A stretch of 7,489 bases of DNA from an uncultured Neomegalonema sp. (GCA_937944035.1 CALDZQ010000240.1:1-7489), one strand, 5' to 3'; positions 1 through 6,631 are shown, counted from the first letter of the stretch. The notes: generated from the sequence alone by a model not told the origin. Numbers and translations: made by a program.

Positions 1-579
1 AATGAGTGATTCAACCCAAAGCTTAGACTGTTCCCTGTCGATGACGCCGAACCGGTACATCCAGAACGGGTAAAAAACTGACGAGACGAATTCAAGCTCA
101 TCTGGCAGAAAAGTTGAGTTTGTCAGGTCAATATTTGAAAATTCATAAAGAAAAATAATGGAATCATTTTTCTTAAACGGTACTTCGTATCTTATGCTGT
201 AAATACTGTTGTTATTTTCTCCGAGTATCTGATCTGTGATCTCTTTTGATAAAAGTGTAGCGCATCCTGGATTTCCAAGGATCGAATTGCCACATTTATT
301 TATTACAGATACAATCTTTTCTTGTATAGATGGGTCATTTATACACGTTATATCCGAGTTTTCGGTGAGTGTTAGGCCATTGTTGTCCAAATATTCGATT
401 CTTATCACATAAAAATAAGGTGAATTATTTAAATTTATGAATTCTTTCACATGCGAAGATTGTGATTTTAAAAGAATTTTGTCTGATTTTTCTTTGAAAA
501 ACTGACCAGTGATACAATTTATAAAGGAGCTGTTCGTTGCACTTAAAAGAGATTTAGTTCGCCTAATTTTTAATTTCAT
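1..579 (-). CDS. Unrecognised protein, N-terminal 193 residues only (C-terminus off the left edge)
   Basis: The reading frame is open from the ATG at 579-577 down to base 1 with no stop, giving 193 codons. The protein begins MKLKIRRTKSLLSA and the last visible residues are SKLWVESLI. There is no signal peptide or obvious membrane segment. Two stretches have the alternating hydrophobic look of a compact alpha/beta sensor fold: SIRYEVPFKKNDSIIFLYEF (about residues 127-146) and a helix-like LPDELEFVSSVFYPFWMYRF (about 157-176). An 'FxxxEL..L..l.p..' helix after a beta-rich region is common in the N-terminal sensor part of LuxR-type regulators, whose HTH would then lie beyond the edge. This is weak inference and I do not name the family. 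The frame stays open upstream to an ATG at 675-673, so a 225-codon version is possible. Neither start has a good ribosome site: 579 has only a GTGAG 6 bases away. A TATAAA on the minus strand at 687-682 would favour 579. The gene is AT-rich, unlike the rest of the window, and diverges from the RTX gene. Confidence 0.6.
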   Translation of the reverse strand, partial: MKLKIRRTKSLLSATNSSFINCITGQFFKEKSDKILLKSQSSHVKEFINLNNSPYFYVIRIEYLDNNGLTLTENSDITCINDPSIQEKIVSVINKCGNSILGNPGCATLLSKEITDQILGENNNSIYSIRYEVPFKKNDSIIFLYEFSNIDLTNSTFLPDELEFVSSVFYPFWMYRFGVIDREQSKLWVESLI

Positions 580-905
580 CACAGACTCACACGCTTTAGC
601 ATACACAACTTCGATAAACACAACTGAAGTGCATCGTATCAGAACGATAAAGCACTCATAGATTGTTAGTAGCATTCAAGTTTTATACTGGAAATGACAA
701 AATTGCCACCCTGATAAGTTTTTTATAAAAATAAACAACCCAAGATAGCTACAAATGCCGGAAAAACGGCAATTCCATGAATTAAGTTTCAAAATAGAAG
801 TCAAAAATTTAACTGATGTGCTAAACTTGCCATTTTGGAAATAACGATTGTTCTTTAACACTTCGCTCGTCGCGTTGTGGGAGGATCGGTATTTGCTTTT
901 TTGAT

Positions 906-954
906 ATGGCATTTCTGCCATTCTTGAGGGTTTGCGTAACCACCAGTTGTGGTT
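906..954 (+). promoter_or_regulatory. Two small perfect inverted repeats upstream of the RTX gene
   Basis: ATGGCA (906-911) pairs with TGCCAT (916-921) across the loop TTTC. AACCAC (938-943) pairs with GTGGTT (949-954) across CAGTT. Both lie within about 105 bases of the RTX start, where they could be operator half-sites or stems in a 5' leader. Each is only 6 bp, so chance is a real alternative. No regulator family is identified from the sequence. Confidence 0.3.
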
Positions 955-998
955 TGGGATACCAAGCGAGGGTTCAGCGCGATCTGTGTGTTCAATTT

Positions 999-1005
999 AA
1001 AGAGG
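999..1005 (+). promoter_or_regulatory. Ribosome binding site of the RTX gene
   Basis: AAAGAGG is a good Shine-Dalgarno match. It lies 4 bases before the ATG at 1010 and 7 bases before the adjacent in-frame ATG at 1013. The spacing favours 1013 as the true initiation codon, which would shorten the product by one residue. Confidence 0.7.
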
Positions 1006-1009
1006 TTTT

Positions 1010-4000
1010 ATGATGGCTACCTTTAATGGTACCGCGGGGGATGACACTCTCGTTGGTTCAGCTCTAGCTGATCTGATCCGTGGTTTTGATGGAAATGACT
1101 CGCTCTCCGGCCTTGGTGGCGATGATCGTATGTTCACCGGCGAGGGCGACAACGTCGCTGATGGCGGAGACGGCAATGACACGATCATCGCCGGCTCCGG
1201 CATGAATGTGCTCACGGGCGGGGCCGGTATTGACCGTGTGATCGGTAATGCCGGAAACGATTCCCTGTCCGGTGGTGACGATAACGATACCGTCTCCGGC
1301 GGTGCTGGCGATGACATCGTTCTTGGTGATGCGGGCAATGACCGCGTCGTCGGTGCGAGTGGTAATGACACCGTAGATGGCGGCGATGGCAATGATCTTG
1401 TGGTCGGCTCTGACGGTGATGATGTTGTTATCGGTGGTCTCGGTAATGACCGCGCTTTGGGCGGAACGGGCAATGACTCCGTAGACGGCGGCGACGGTGA
1501 TGACGTTGTCAACGGCGGTGCAGGTGATGACATCCTCGAAGGTGGCGCGGGCAATGACCGTGTTGTCGGTGGCGATGGCAATGACTCGATGAGCGGCGGC
1601 GACGGCGATGATGTTGTCAGCGGCGGTAGAGGCAATGACATCCTCGAAGGTGGTGCGGGTGATGACCGTGTCGTCGGTGCAGCGGGCGACGACCTGCTTG
1701 ACGGCGGCGATGGCGCTGACCTGCTGGCCGGTGGCGACGGAAACGACTCGCTGTTCGGTGGTGCAGGTGATGACAACCTGAACGGCGGCAACGACGACGA
1801 TTATGTCGACGGTGGTGACGGGAACGACCTTGTTGTTGGCGCTGCTGGCGCGGATACGCTTCTTGGCGGTGCCGGTAACGATGTGGTGCGCTATGACGCC
1901 GCTGACATCAGCACGGATGGCGGAACCGGAACGGATACTCTCGACATTCGTCAGGCTGCAACCGTTGATCTTCAGAACGCTTCGGGTCAGGTTGTCGGCG
2001 CGTCCAACATTGTCACCAACTTTGAAAATGTTGACGGCAGTGTGGCAGGAGCCTCGCAAGACCTCGTGCTGCTGGGTAGCGGCATTTCGCAGATCCTTAC
2101 CGGCGGCAGGGGCGACGATGTCCTGGACGGTCGCGGTGGTTCGGATCAGCTGGATGCGGGCGATGGCGACGACTCGGTCATCTACGACGCCAATGACGCG
2201 GTTGTTGACGGCGGTGCGGGTACGGACCGTCTGGTAATCTCAGGTTCAGCGCCGGCGACGGTTGTTGATCTTGATGAGGGCGATCAGACGCTGAGCGATG
2301 CTGCTGTGGTAACAAACTTCGAAGAAGTTGATGCGACGGCTGCGACCTCTAACGTTACGGTCCGTGGCCGTGAGCTTTCGAGCGACACGTTGGAAGGTGG
2401 CTCTGGCGATGACCGGCTGTTCGGTCGCGGCGGTGATGACACGCTGGAAGGCGGTCTTGGCGCTGACGAACTGGATGGCGGCGCAGGTGATGACGTTGCG
2501 ATCCTGTCCTCAAGCACAACGTTTGCGACGGGGGGTGACGATAACGATACCGTTGTTCTCGCAGTTGCGGGGACGGTGACGAATATTGACCTGAACAATA
2601 CGTCAAACCAGAACCAATCCGGTGGTACGGCTCCTACACTGACGCTGTTCGAGAATGTTGACGGGTCGGCTTCGACAGTCGGGCTTGATCTCAGCGGTAC
2701 AGCGGACGCGAACGTTCTTTCCGGCGGACTCGGTGTTGATACCATTGATGGCGCGGGCGGTGACGATGTCATCGATGGCGGTTCCAGCAATGACATTCTG
2801 GATGGTGGTCTCGGTAACGATACCGTTTCGGGCGGCGCAGGCGACGACAGCATCCTTGGTGATGCCGGTGCGGATGTGCTCGACGGCGGCGCTGGCAACG
2901 ACAATATCAACGGTGGTGCTGACAATGATGTTGTCACCGGTGGTGACGGGAACGACTCGATCCTCGGCGATGCGGGCGATGATTCAATCGACGGCGGCGA
3001 AGGTGCAGACACCATCTCCGGCGGTGCGGATAACGACATCGTCGAAGGCGGTGCCGGTGATGATATGCTCGCTGGTAATGGCGGTAATGATACGGTTCGC
3101 GGCGGTGACGGTGCGGATGTAATCAGTGGCGGCGGAGGAAACGACTCGATCGAAGGGGGCGCTGGCAATGACAGCATCGCCGCAGGTCAGGGCGTTGACT
3201 CGGTTAACGGCGGTGACGGTGATGACATCATCAATGGTGGTGCTGAGGCCGACATTCTTGCCGGTGGCGCAGGTGATGATGACTTCATCGTCGGCAACAC
3301 GACCAGCCAGTTCTCCAGCCAACCCGGCGGTCCTGAGATCGTTGACGGCGGCGACGGTGAAGACGAGCTGTACTTCAGTGGCAACAACGCCTTCGCAGCG
3401 TCTGACGTTGCAGGTACTGCGACAGACCTTGATGGCCTGAACTCCATTGAGCGGATCGTGCTTGACGGTACGGGCAGTGCTTCGCTGGCGTTTGATGACA
3501 TCAACAACTTCGCCTCGCTGGCCGGAGCGCCGATGCAAATCCGTGTCGACGGTGCGCTGAGCGATGTTGTGATTGACGGTTCGGAAGTCGCGAATGCGGC
3601 GAACGCAATCGAAGTCACGGCGAACTCGGATGTTGATGATGGCGGTGATCTTGATGCGAACGGGTACAACATCGACGGCGGTGCCGGTGATGATGTGTTC
3701 CGCTTCAACAACGGCACGCTGGAAGCTGATGACGCTGTTGACGGCGGCCTTGGGGATGACCAGATCCTGCTTCAGGAAAACACCGGTGCGACGCTTGGTG
3801 CTGACATCGCTTCGATCAACGAATTGCGGGTCGAGGAAGATGCGGCTGCCGGAATGGCGACGAGCACAGCCGTCTTCTTGGATGCGGCGTTCACCAACGG
3901 CGGTGATACCCTGACCATCACAGGTGAGGACATCGTTGACGGCAACCTGTTCGTTGATGGCAGTGCGGCAAGCGCAGGTATCAACGTTGTTGGTTCCGAC

Positions 4001-6481
4001 GGAACCGATCAGCTGGTCGGTACGATGGCGGCTGATACGATTGACGGCGGTGCTTCGGACGACTTTATCGTCGGCGGCGGCGGCGCGGATGAGCTGTTGG
4101 GTGGTGCCGGAAACGACACGTTCGCAGTCATCGGTAATGCTGCTGATTTCGAGGATCAGTCCGAAAGCGTCGATGGCGGTGACGGGTATGATGCCTTGGC
4201 GATCGTCTTCCCCGGTCCTACGGGTACTTTGGACGACACCGATGACCTGACGAATGTGACGAATATTGAAGCGATCACCATGACCGGTGGTTCAATCGAG
4301 CTTTCCTCCGCATTCCTGACGGCAAACGGATCGGCGACAATCGCAGATGCTCAACCGATTGTGGCAATGCCTACTTTCAGCCCTCCCGTACCACCTGTCG
4401 AGCTTGGCGATGGTACTGAGGCCGCCGCTACTCAGGAATTCTTCGGAATTACCGAGTTTGCTGCCGGGCTGGGCGGTTCCGGTTCTATGGTCATCGACGC
4501 GAGTGGCGCAATGGCGGGGCAGAACGTGTTTGCTCTGGTTGATGTCAATACCGGCGCTGATGACGTGACGACCGGTGCGGGCGACGATGTGGTCGAAGTG
4601 CGCGGGGATTCTTCCTCGGCAGGCGGCAACCTGACGGTTGATGCCGGTGCGGGTGACGACATCCTGTCACTGTTTGCAGGCTCACACACCATCGGTGGCG
4701 ACATGGTTGGTGTCGAGACGGTTATCCTCAACGAGGAATCGGATAATCCGCTGTCTCCTGAAGCCTTCACTGTCAACTTGGATGCCGGGTTCAGCCAGTC
4801 TGTGCTGACCATTGACGGATCGGACGTGACCAACGCGGCTTCGACCATCACGGTTGACGGTTCGTTGAACGCGGGCGGTGAAGCGCTCGAAATCATCGGC
4901 GGTGCGGGTGCTGATATGCTGACCGGTGGTGCGGAGAACGACTCGATCTCCGGCGGTGACGGCGATGACATCATCGAAGGTGGTGGCGGAACCGACATCC
5001 TGATCGGCGGGCTTGGCGACGATACGTTCATCGTTGACCCGAACGACGAGTTCCCGAACTCGGTGTTCACGCCTGAAGTTGTTGATGGTGGCGAGGGCGT
5101 TGATACGCTTGAGTTCGCCGGGACAACGCCGCCTGTGGTGCTTGCTGCGGGTACGCTGACAGGTCTGAGCATGGTCGAGAATGTTGCGGTTACAGGTGGT
5201 GTAACGGCTGACATCACGATCACGGATGCCCTGTTTACCAGCAACGGTCTGCCGGACATCACGTTCGATGTGTCGAACAATGGCGGTGGTGCGCTGACGT
5301 TGGATGCGAGTGCGGTAACGGCTCCTAACGCTGTACACGTCCTTGCGAATACGGCGGCTGCTGCCGATGATCTGACCACGGGTGCGGGCGATGACACGTT
5401 CACGTTTGAAGGGCTGACCAGCCTGGATGCGACGGACACTGTTGCCGCAGGCGCGGGTATGGATACGATCATCGCGAACGTGGATGTCACAGGCTTCGCC
5501 GGTGCGCTTGGTGCGAATGTCACCGGGGTGGAAACTGTCACATTCGCCGATACGGCGGCTGGAACAGCGACCGCAGCGACGCTTGACGTGAGTGCGTTCA
5601 CAGGTACGGAGCTGACGGTTGATGCTTCGGGTCTGACGGATAGTGCTCCGATGGCTGGCGATGCGGATGCGCTGACACTGACTTCGGGTGCGACTGCCGC
5701 TGTACTCACCGTTACAGGTGGTGATGGCGACGATGACATCACGACGGGCAGTGCGGATGATGTGGTCGATGGCGGTGCGGGCGATGACACCCTTACCGGC
5801 AACGACGGCGCGGATATGCTGACGGGTGGTGAAGGTAACGACACCCTCGACGGCGGCAACGGCGCTGATGATCTCAGTGGTGGTGCTGGTGACGATAGTA
5901 TCGTTGGCGGAACCGGCGTTGACACGATCGATGCGGGCGAGGGCGCGGATGTCGTCTCCGGTGGTATCGGTGGTGACAGCATCGACCTTGGTGCGGATAT
6001 GGATGCCGATACGGTCCTGATGTCCAACGCCATCGAAGGTGGCGCGCAAGGTGCGAATACCGGCTTTGATGCCATCGCAAACTTTGTGTCGGGCACGGAT
6101 ACGTTCGTCTTCACAGGTGACTTCAACACGGCTGGCATGAGCCAAGACCTTGATGATGTTGCTGATGATGACATCCTTGCCTTCAACAGTGCGGGTGCGA
6201 TCGACTTTGATACGGTCGATGAAGCCGCAATCCGTACCGGCTTCACCGATGCCCAACTGACGGCGTTCGGCTTCTCGGATATTGTCACAGGCTTCAATGG
6301 CGATGGTGTTACAGCCAGTGCCGGCGAAACCGGTCTGTTGGTTGCTGTCGGTGACACGATGACCGCTGTTTACTACTACGAGGAGAACGGCTCCTTCGCG
6401 AACAACATCTCGTTCAGCGAAATGTCGCTTCTCTCCGTTGTGGAAGGCCAGTTGGTCGAAGCCGACTTCGGCCTCATCTAA
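1010..6481 (+). CDS. Giant RTX (hemolysin-type calcium-binding repeat) protein, predicted type I secreted
   Basis: This encodes 1823 residues ending in TAA (6479-6481). RTX nonapeptides GGxGxDxUx, which bind Ca2+ and fold as parallel beta-rolls, begin almost at once (FNGTAGDDTLVG, residues 5-16). More than 50 are visible. Order: RTX block A with a 36-residue superperiod (31-282); three cassettes each ending FENVDGS or similar, with short RTX runs between (about 293-563); RTX block B (about 564-757); three large beta-rich modules (758-1569); RTX block C (1570-1662); and a C-terminal tail (about 1684-1823) with NFVSGTDTFVF, AVYYYEENG and a hydrophobic end ADFGLI, typical of uncleaved type I secretion signals. 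There is no Sec signal peptide, transmembrane helix, protease HExxH motif or lipase motif. It contains no Lys, Cys or Trp, and only two His. Established: RTX proteins are exported through ABC-transporter type I systems and fold outside in calcium. Inferred: a surface-layer, adhesion or matrix role. No exporter genes are in the window. Confidence 0.95.
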   Translation: MMATFNGTAGDDTLVGSALADLIRGFDGNDSLSGLGGDDRMFTGEGDNVADGGDGNDTIIAGSGMNVLTGGAGIDRVIGNAGNDSLSGGDDNDTVSGGAGDDIVLGDAGNDRVVGASGNDTVDGGDGNDLVVGSDGDDVVIGGLGNDRALGGTGNDSVDGGDGDDVVNGGAGDDILEGGAGNDRVVGGDGNDSMSGGDGDDVVSGGRGNDILEGGAGDDRVVGAAGDDLLDGGDGADLLAGGDGNDSLFGGAGDDNLNGGNDDDYVDGGDGNDLVVGAAGADTLLGGAGNDVVRYDAADISTDGGTGTDTLDIRQAATVDLQNASGQVVGASNIVTNFENVDGSVAGASQDLVLLGSGISQILTGGRGDDVLDGRGGSDQLDAGDGDDSVIYDANDAVVDGGAGTDRLVISGSAPATVVDLDEGDQTLSDAAVVTNFEEVDATAATSNVTVRGRELSSDTLEGGSGDDRLFGRGGDDTLEGGLGADELDGGAGDDVAILSSSTTFATGGDDNDTVVLAVAGTVTNIDLNNTSNQNQSGGTAPTLTLFENVDGSASTVGLDLSGTADANVLSGGLGVDTIDGAGGDDVIDGGSSNDILDGGLGNDTVSGGAGDDSILGDAGADVLDGGAGNDNINGGADNDVVTGGDGNDSILGDAGDDSIDGGEGADTISGGADNDIVEGGAGDDMLAGNGGNDTVRGGDGADVISGGGGNDSIEGGAGNDSIAAGQGVDSVNGGDGDDIINGGAEADILAGGAGDDDFIVGNTTSQFSSQPGGPEIVDGGDGEDELYFSGNNAFAASDVAGTATDLDGLNSIERIVLDGTGSASLAFDDINNFASLAGAPMQIRVDGALSDVVIDGSEVANAANAIEVTANSDVDDGGDLDANGYNIDGGAGDDVFRFNNGTLEADDAVDGGLGDDQILLQENTGATLGADIASINELRVEEDAAAGMATSTAVFLDAAFTNGGDTLTITGEDIVDGNLFVDGSAASAGINVVGSDGTDQLVGTMAADTIDGGASDDFIVGGGGADELLGGAGNDTFAVIGNAADFEDQSESVDGGDGYDALAIVFPGPTGTLDDTDDLTNVTNIEAITMTGGSIELSSAFLTANGSATIADAQPIVAMPTFSPPVPPVELGDGTEAAATQEFFGITEFAAGLGGSGSMVIDASGAMAGQNVFALVDVNTGADDVTTGAGDDVVEVRGDSSSAGGNLTVDAGAGDDILSLFAGSHTIGGDMVGVETVILNEESDNPLSPEAFTVNLDAGFSQSVLTIDGSDVTNAASTITVDGSLNAGGEALEIIGGAGADMLTGGAENDSISGGDGDDIIEGGGGTDILIGGLGDDTFIVDPNDEFPNSVFTPEVVDGGEGVDTLEFAGTTPPVVLAAGTLTGLSMVENVAVTGGVTADITITDALFTSNGLPDITFDVSNNGGGALTLDASAVTAPNAVHVLANTAAAADDLTTGAGDDTFTFEGLTSLDATDTVAAGAGMDTIIANVDVTGFAGALGANVTGVETVTFADTAAGTATAATLDVSAFTGTELTVDASGLTDSAPMAGDADALTLTSGATAAVLTVTGGDGDDDITTGSADDVVDGGAGDDTLTGNDGADMLTGGEGNDTLDGGNGADDLSGGAGDDSIVGGTGVDTIDAGEGADVVSGGIGGDSIDLGADMDADTVLMSNAIEGGAQGANTGFDAIANFVSGTDTFVFTGDFNTAGMSQDLDDVADDDILAFNSAGAIDFDTVDEAAIRTGFTDAQLTAFGFSDIVTGFNGDGVTASAGETGLLVAVGDTMTAVYYYEENGSFANNISFSEMSLLSVVEGQLVEADFGLI
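1100..1855 (+). repeat. Seven tandem 108-bp units coding a 36-residue RTX superrepeat
   Basis: Residues 31-282 align without gaps as seven 36-residue units, each of four nonapeptides. The unit reads roughly xUxGGAGNDR, then VVGxxGND, then an xxxGGDG segment, then xxUxGGxGDD. Arginine follows the Asp at unit position 10 in units 1-6 (R40, R76, R112, R148, R184, R220), with codons starting at 1127, 1235, 1343, 1451, 1559 and 1667, exactly 108 bases apart. In unit 7 this position is Asn256. DNA identity is high between some units: CATCCTCGAAGGTGG recurs at 1531 and 1639. Confidence 0.85.
1886..2697 (+). repeat. Three tandem non-RTX cassettes ending in FENVDGS-like motifs
   Basis: Each cassette starts with a GG-x-G-x-D turn and a hydrophobic strand (DGGTGTDTLDI, DGGAGTDRLVI, TGGDDNDTVVL). 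It runs through a strand with an xVDL or NIDL core and ends FENVDGS, FEEVDAT or FENVDGS. The Phe codons of the three end motifs start at 2021, 2318 and 2648, so the spacing is 99 and 110 residues. Short RTX runs separate the cassettes (about 2092-2190 and 2386-2505). Similar capping segments are common in long bacterial RTX proteins. Confidence 0.7.
2849..3280 (+). repeat. Four further 36-residue (108-bp) RTX units in block B
   Basis: Residues 614-757 align as four 36-residue units. Each starts with a nonstandard first nonapeptide (SILGDAGAD, SILGDAGDD, MLAGNGGND, SIAAGQGVD), then three more standard repeats, with ISGGADND, ISGGGGND and INGGAEAD recurring in the third position of units 2-4. 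The first two units share the ILGDAG coding segment at 2852 and 2960, 108 bases apart. About five further nonapeptides precede the first unit. Confidence 0.75.
3281..5716 (+). repeat. Three tandem large beta-rich modules of the RTX protein
   Basis: Three modules begin with the same motif: DFIVGN at 3281, TFAVIGN at 4118 and TFIVDPND at 5024. The steps are 837 bp (279 residues) and 906 bp (302 residues). In the same order each carries a VDGGxGxD turn (EIVDGGDGED, ESVDGGDGYD, EVVDGGEGVD), an I/V-E-x-I/V strand, a xAF or ALF segment, an IDGSE, IDASG or LDASA strand, a central GAGDDxF/V turn, a second turn near xDGGxGDD or similar, and an LTI or LTV strand with (D)GSxV or DASG. Modules 1 and 2 end in short RTX runs; module 3 runs into RTX block C. 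Module 2 alone has a proline-rich insertion at 4355-4402 (PIVAMPTFSPPVPPVE). Confidence 0.7.
5717..5995 (+). repeat. C-terminal RTX block C
   Basis: About ten GGxGxDxUx repeats (residues about 1570-1662) run from GGDGDDDITTG through GGAGDDTLTG, GGEGNDTLDGG and GGAGDDSIVGG to GGIGGDSIDLG. This is the calcium-binding block next to the secretion signal, the usual position of RTX repeats in type I substrates. Confidence 0.8.
6059..6478 (+). other. C-terminal non-RTX tail, probable type I secretion signal region
   Basis: Residues 1684-1823 lack RTX repeats. They begin TGFDAIANFVSGTDTFVF, a pattern frequent after the last RTX block of secreted proteins ('I.nF..G.D...f'). They end in an amphipathic hydrophobic stretch, SLLSVVEGQLVEADFGLI. 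Type I signals are C-terminal, uncleaved and poorly conserved, so the assignment rests on position and composition. Confidence 0.6.
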
Positions 6482-6520
6482 CGGTCGATACGCCCGCAAG
6501 CTCTGCTTCGGGTGTCATGC

Positions 6521-6548
6521 AAAAAACGAGGCCCGTGCGCGGGCCTCG
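6521..6548 (-). terminator. Hairpin with a U-tract only on the minus strand
   Basis: CGAGGCCCG (6527-6535) and CGGGCCTCG (6540-6548) form a perfect 9-bp stem with a TGCG loop. On the plus strand it is preceded by AAAAAA (6521-6526) and has no T-run after it. Read on the minus strand it therefore becomes a GC-rich hairpin followed by six U residues, the form of an intrinsic terminator for leftward transcripts. Confidence 0.6.
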
Positions 6549-6558
6549 GACTTCGGAG

Positions 6559-6587
6559 AAAAGCCTCGCGCGCGCGGGGCTTTTTTT
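6559..6587 (+). terminator. Rho-independent terminator of the RTX gene
   Basis: AAAAGCCTCGC (6559-6569) pairs with GCGGGGCTTTT (6574-6584), with one G-U pair and a 4-base GCGC loop. Seven T residues follow (6581-6587). It lies about 80 bases after the RTX stop codon and separates that gene from the downstream promoter. Confidence 0.85.
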
Positions 6588-6631
6588 GTGAGCGGCTTGC
6601 CGGATTATTGTGAGCGATTTTGAGCGTTCGC

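Larger units (their letters stand above)
580..1009. other. Divergent intergenic region, AT-rich on its left half
   Basis: This stretch separates the minus-strand partial gene from the RTX gene and should carry both promoters. I see no convincing gene in it. Base composition changes across it, from about one-third G+C up to roughly 840 to about half G+C from 841 on. Small inverted repeats are present: TGCCG/CGGCA at 756-771 with a 6-base loop, and two perfect 6-bp pairs at 906-921 and 938-954 (listed separately). A minus-strand TATAAA at 687-682 is a possible -10 for the partial gene. For the RTX gene I could not find a sigma70-like -35/-10 pair with good spacing. TTGATA at 901-906 has no matching -10. 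Confidence 0.5.

Noticed and set aside
676..921. An 81-codon minus-strand frame that ends in TGA directly before the ATG at 675 of the partial gene, in the same frame, hinting at recoding through TGA
   Set aside because: It lies in AT-rich intergenic DNA, has no ribosome site or recognisable motif, and overlaps the likely regulatory region. There is no sign of a selenocysteine-type context.
1100..1855. Regularly spaced 108-bp direct repeats resembling an array such as CRISPR
   Set aside because: The repeats are in frame, encode RTX nonapeptides, and have no unique spacers alternating with identical repeats.
997..3177. Minus-strand frames of 264, 331 and 297 codons and several plus-strand frames within the first half of the RTX gene
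   Set aside because: They are shadows of the 27-bp coding periodicity. Their low-complexity Ser-Pro-Pro or Val/Ile/Thr content follows from the repeats.
4432..6357. A 641-codon open frame on the minus strand inside the RTX gene, rich in Ser and Pro
   Set aside because: It is the antisense of repetitive GGC/GGT/GAT/GAC codons, which rarely create stops on the other strand. Its Ser/Pro composition is the mirror of Gly-Asp-rich coding, and it has no recognisable domain.
1010..6481. HlyA-like pore-forming toxin
   Set aside because: There is no N-terminal hydrophobic pore domain, no lysine to acylate, and no acyltransferase gene beside it.
4682..6499. A 605-codon minus-strand frame, overlapping the previous one
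   Set aside because: It has the same cause. Two long antisense frames overlapping each other and a clear RTX gene cannot all be genes, and the RTX frame has the protein family signature and the ribosome site.
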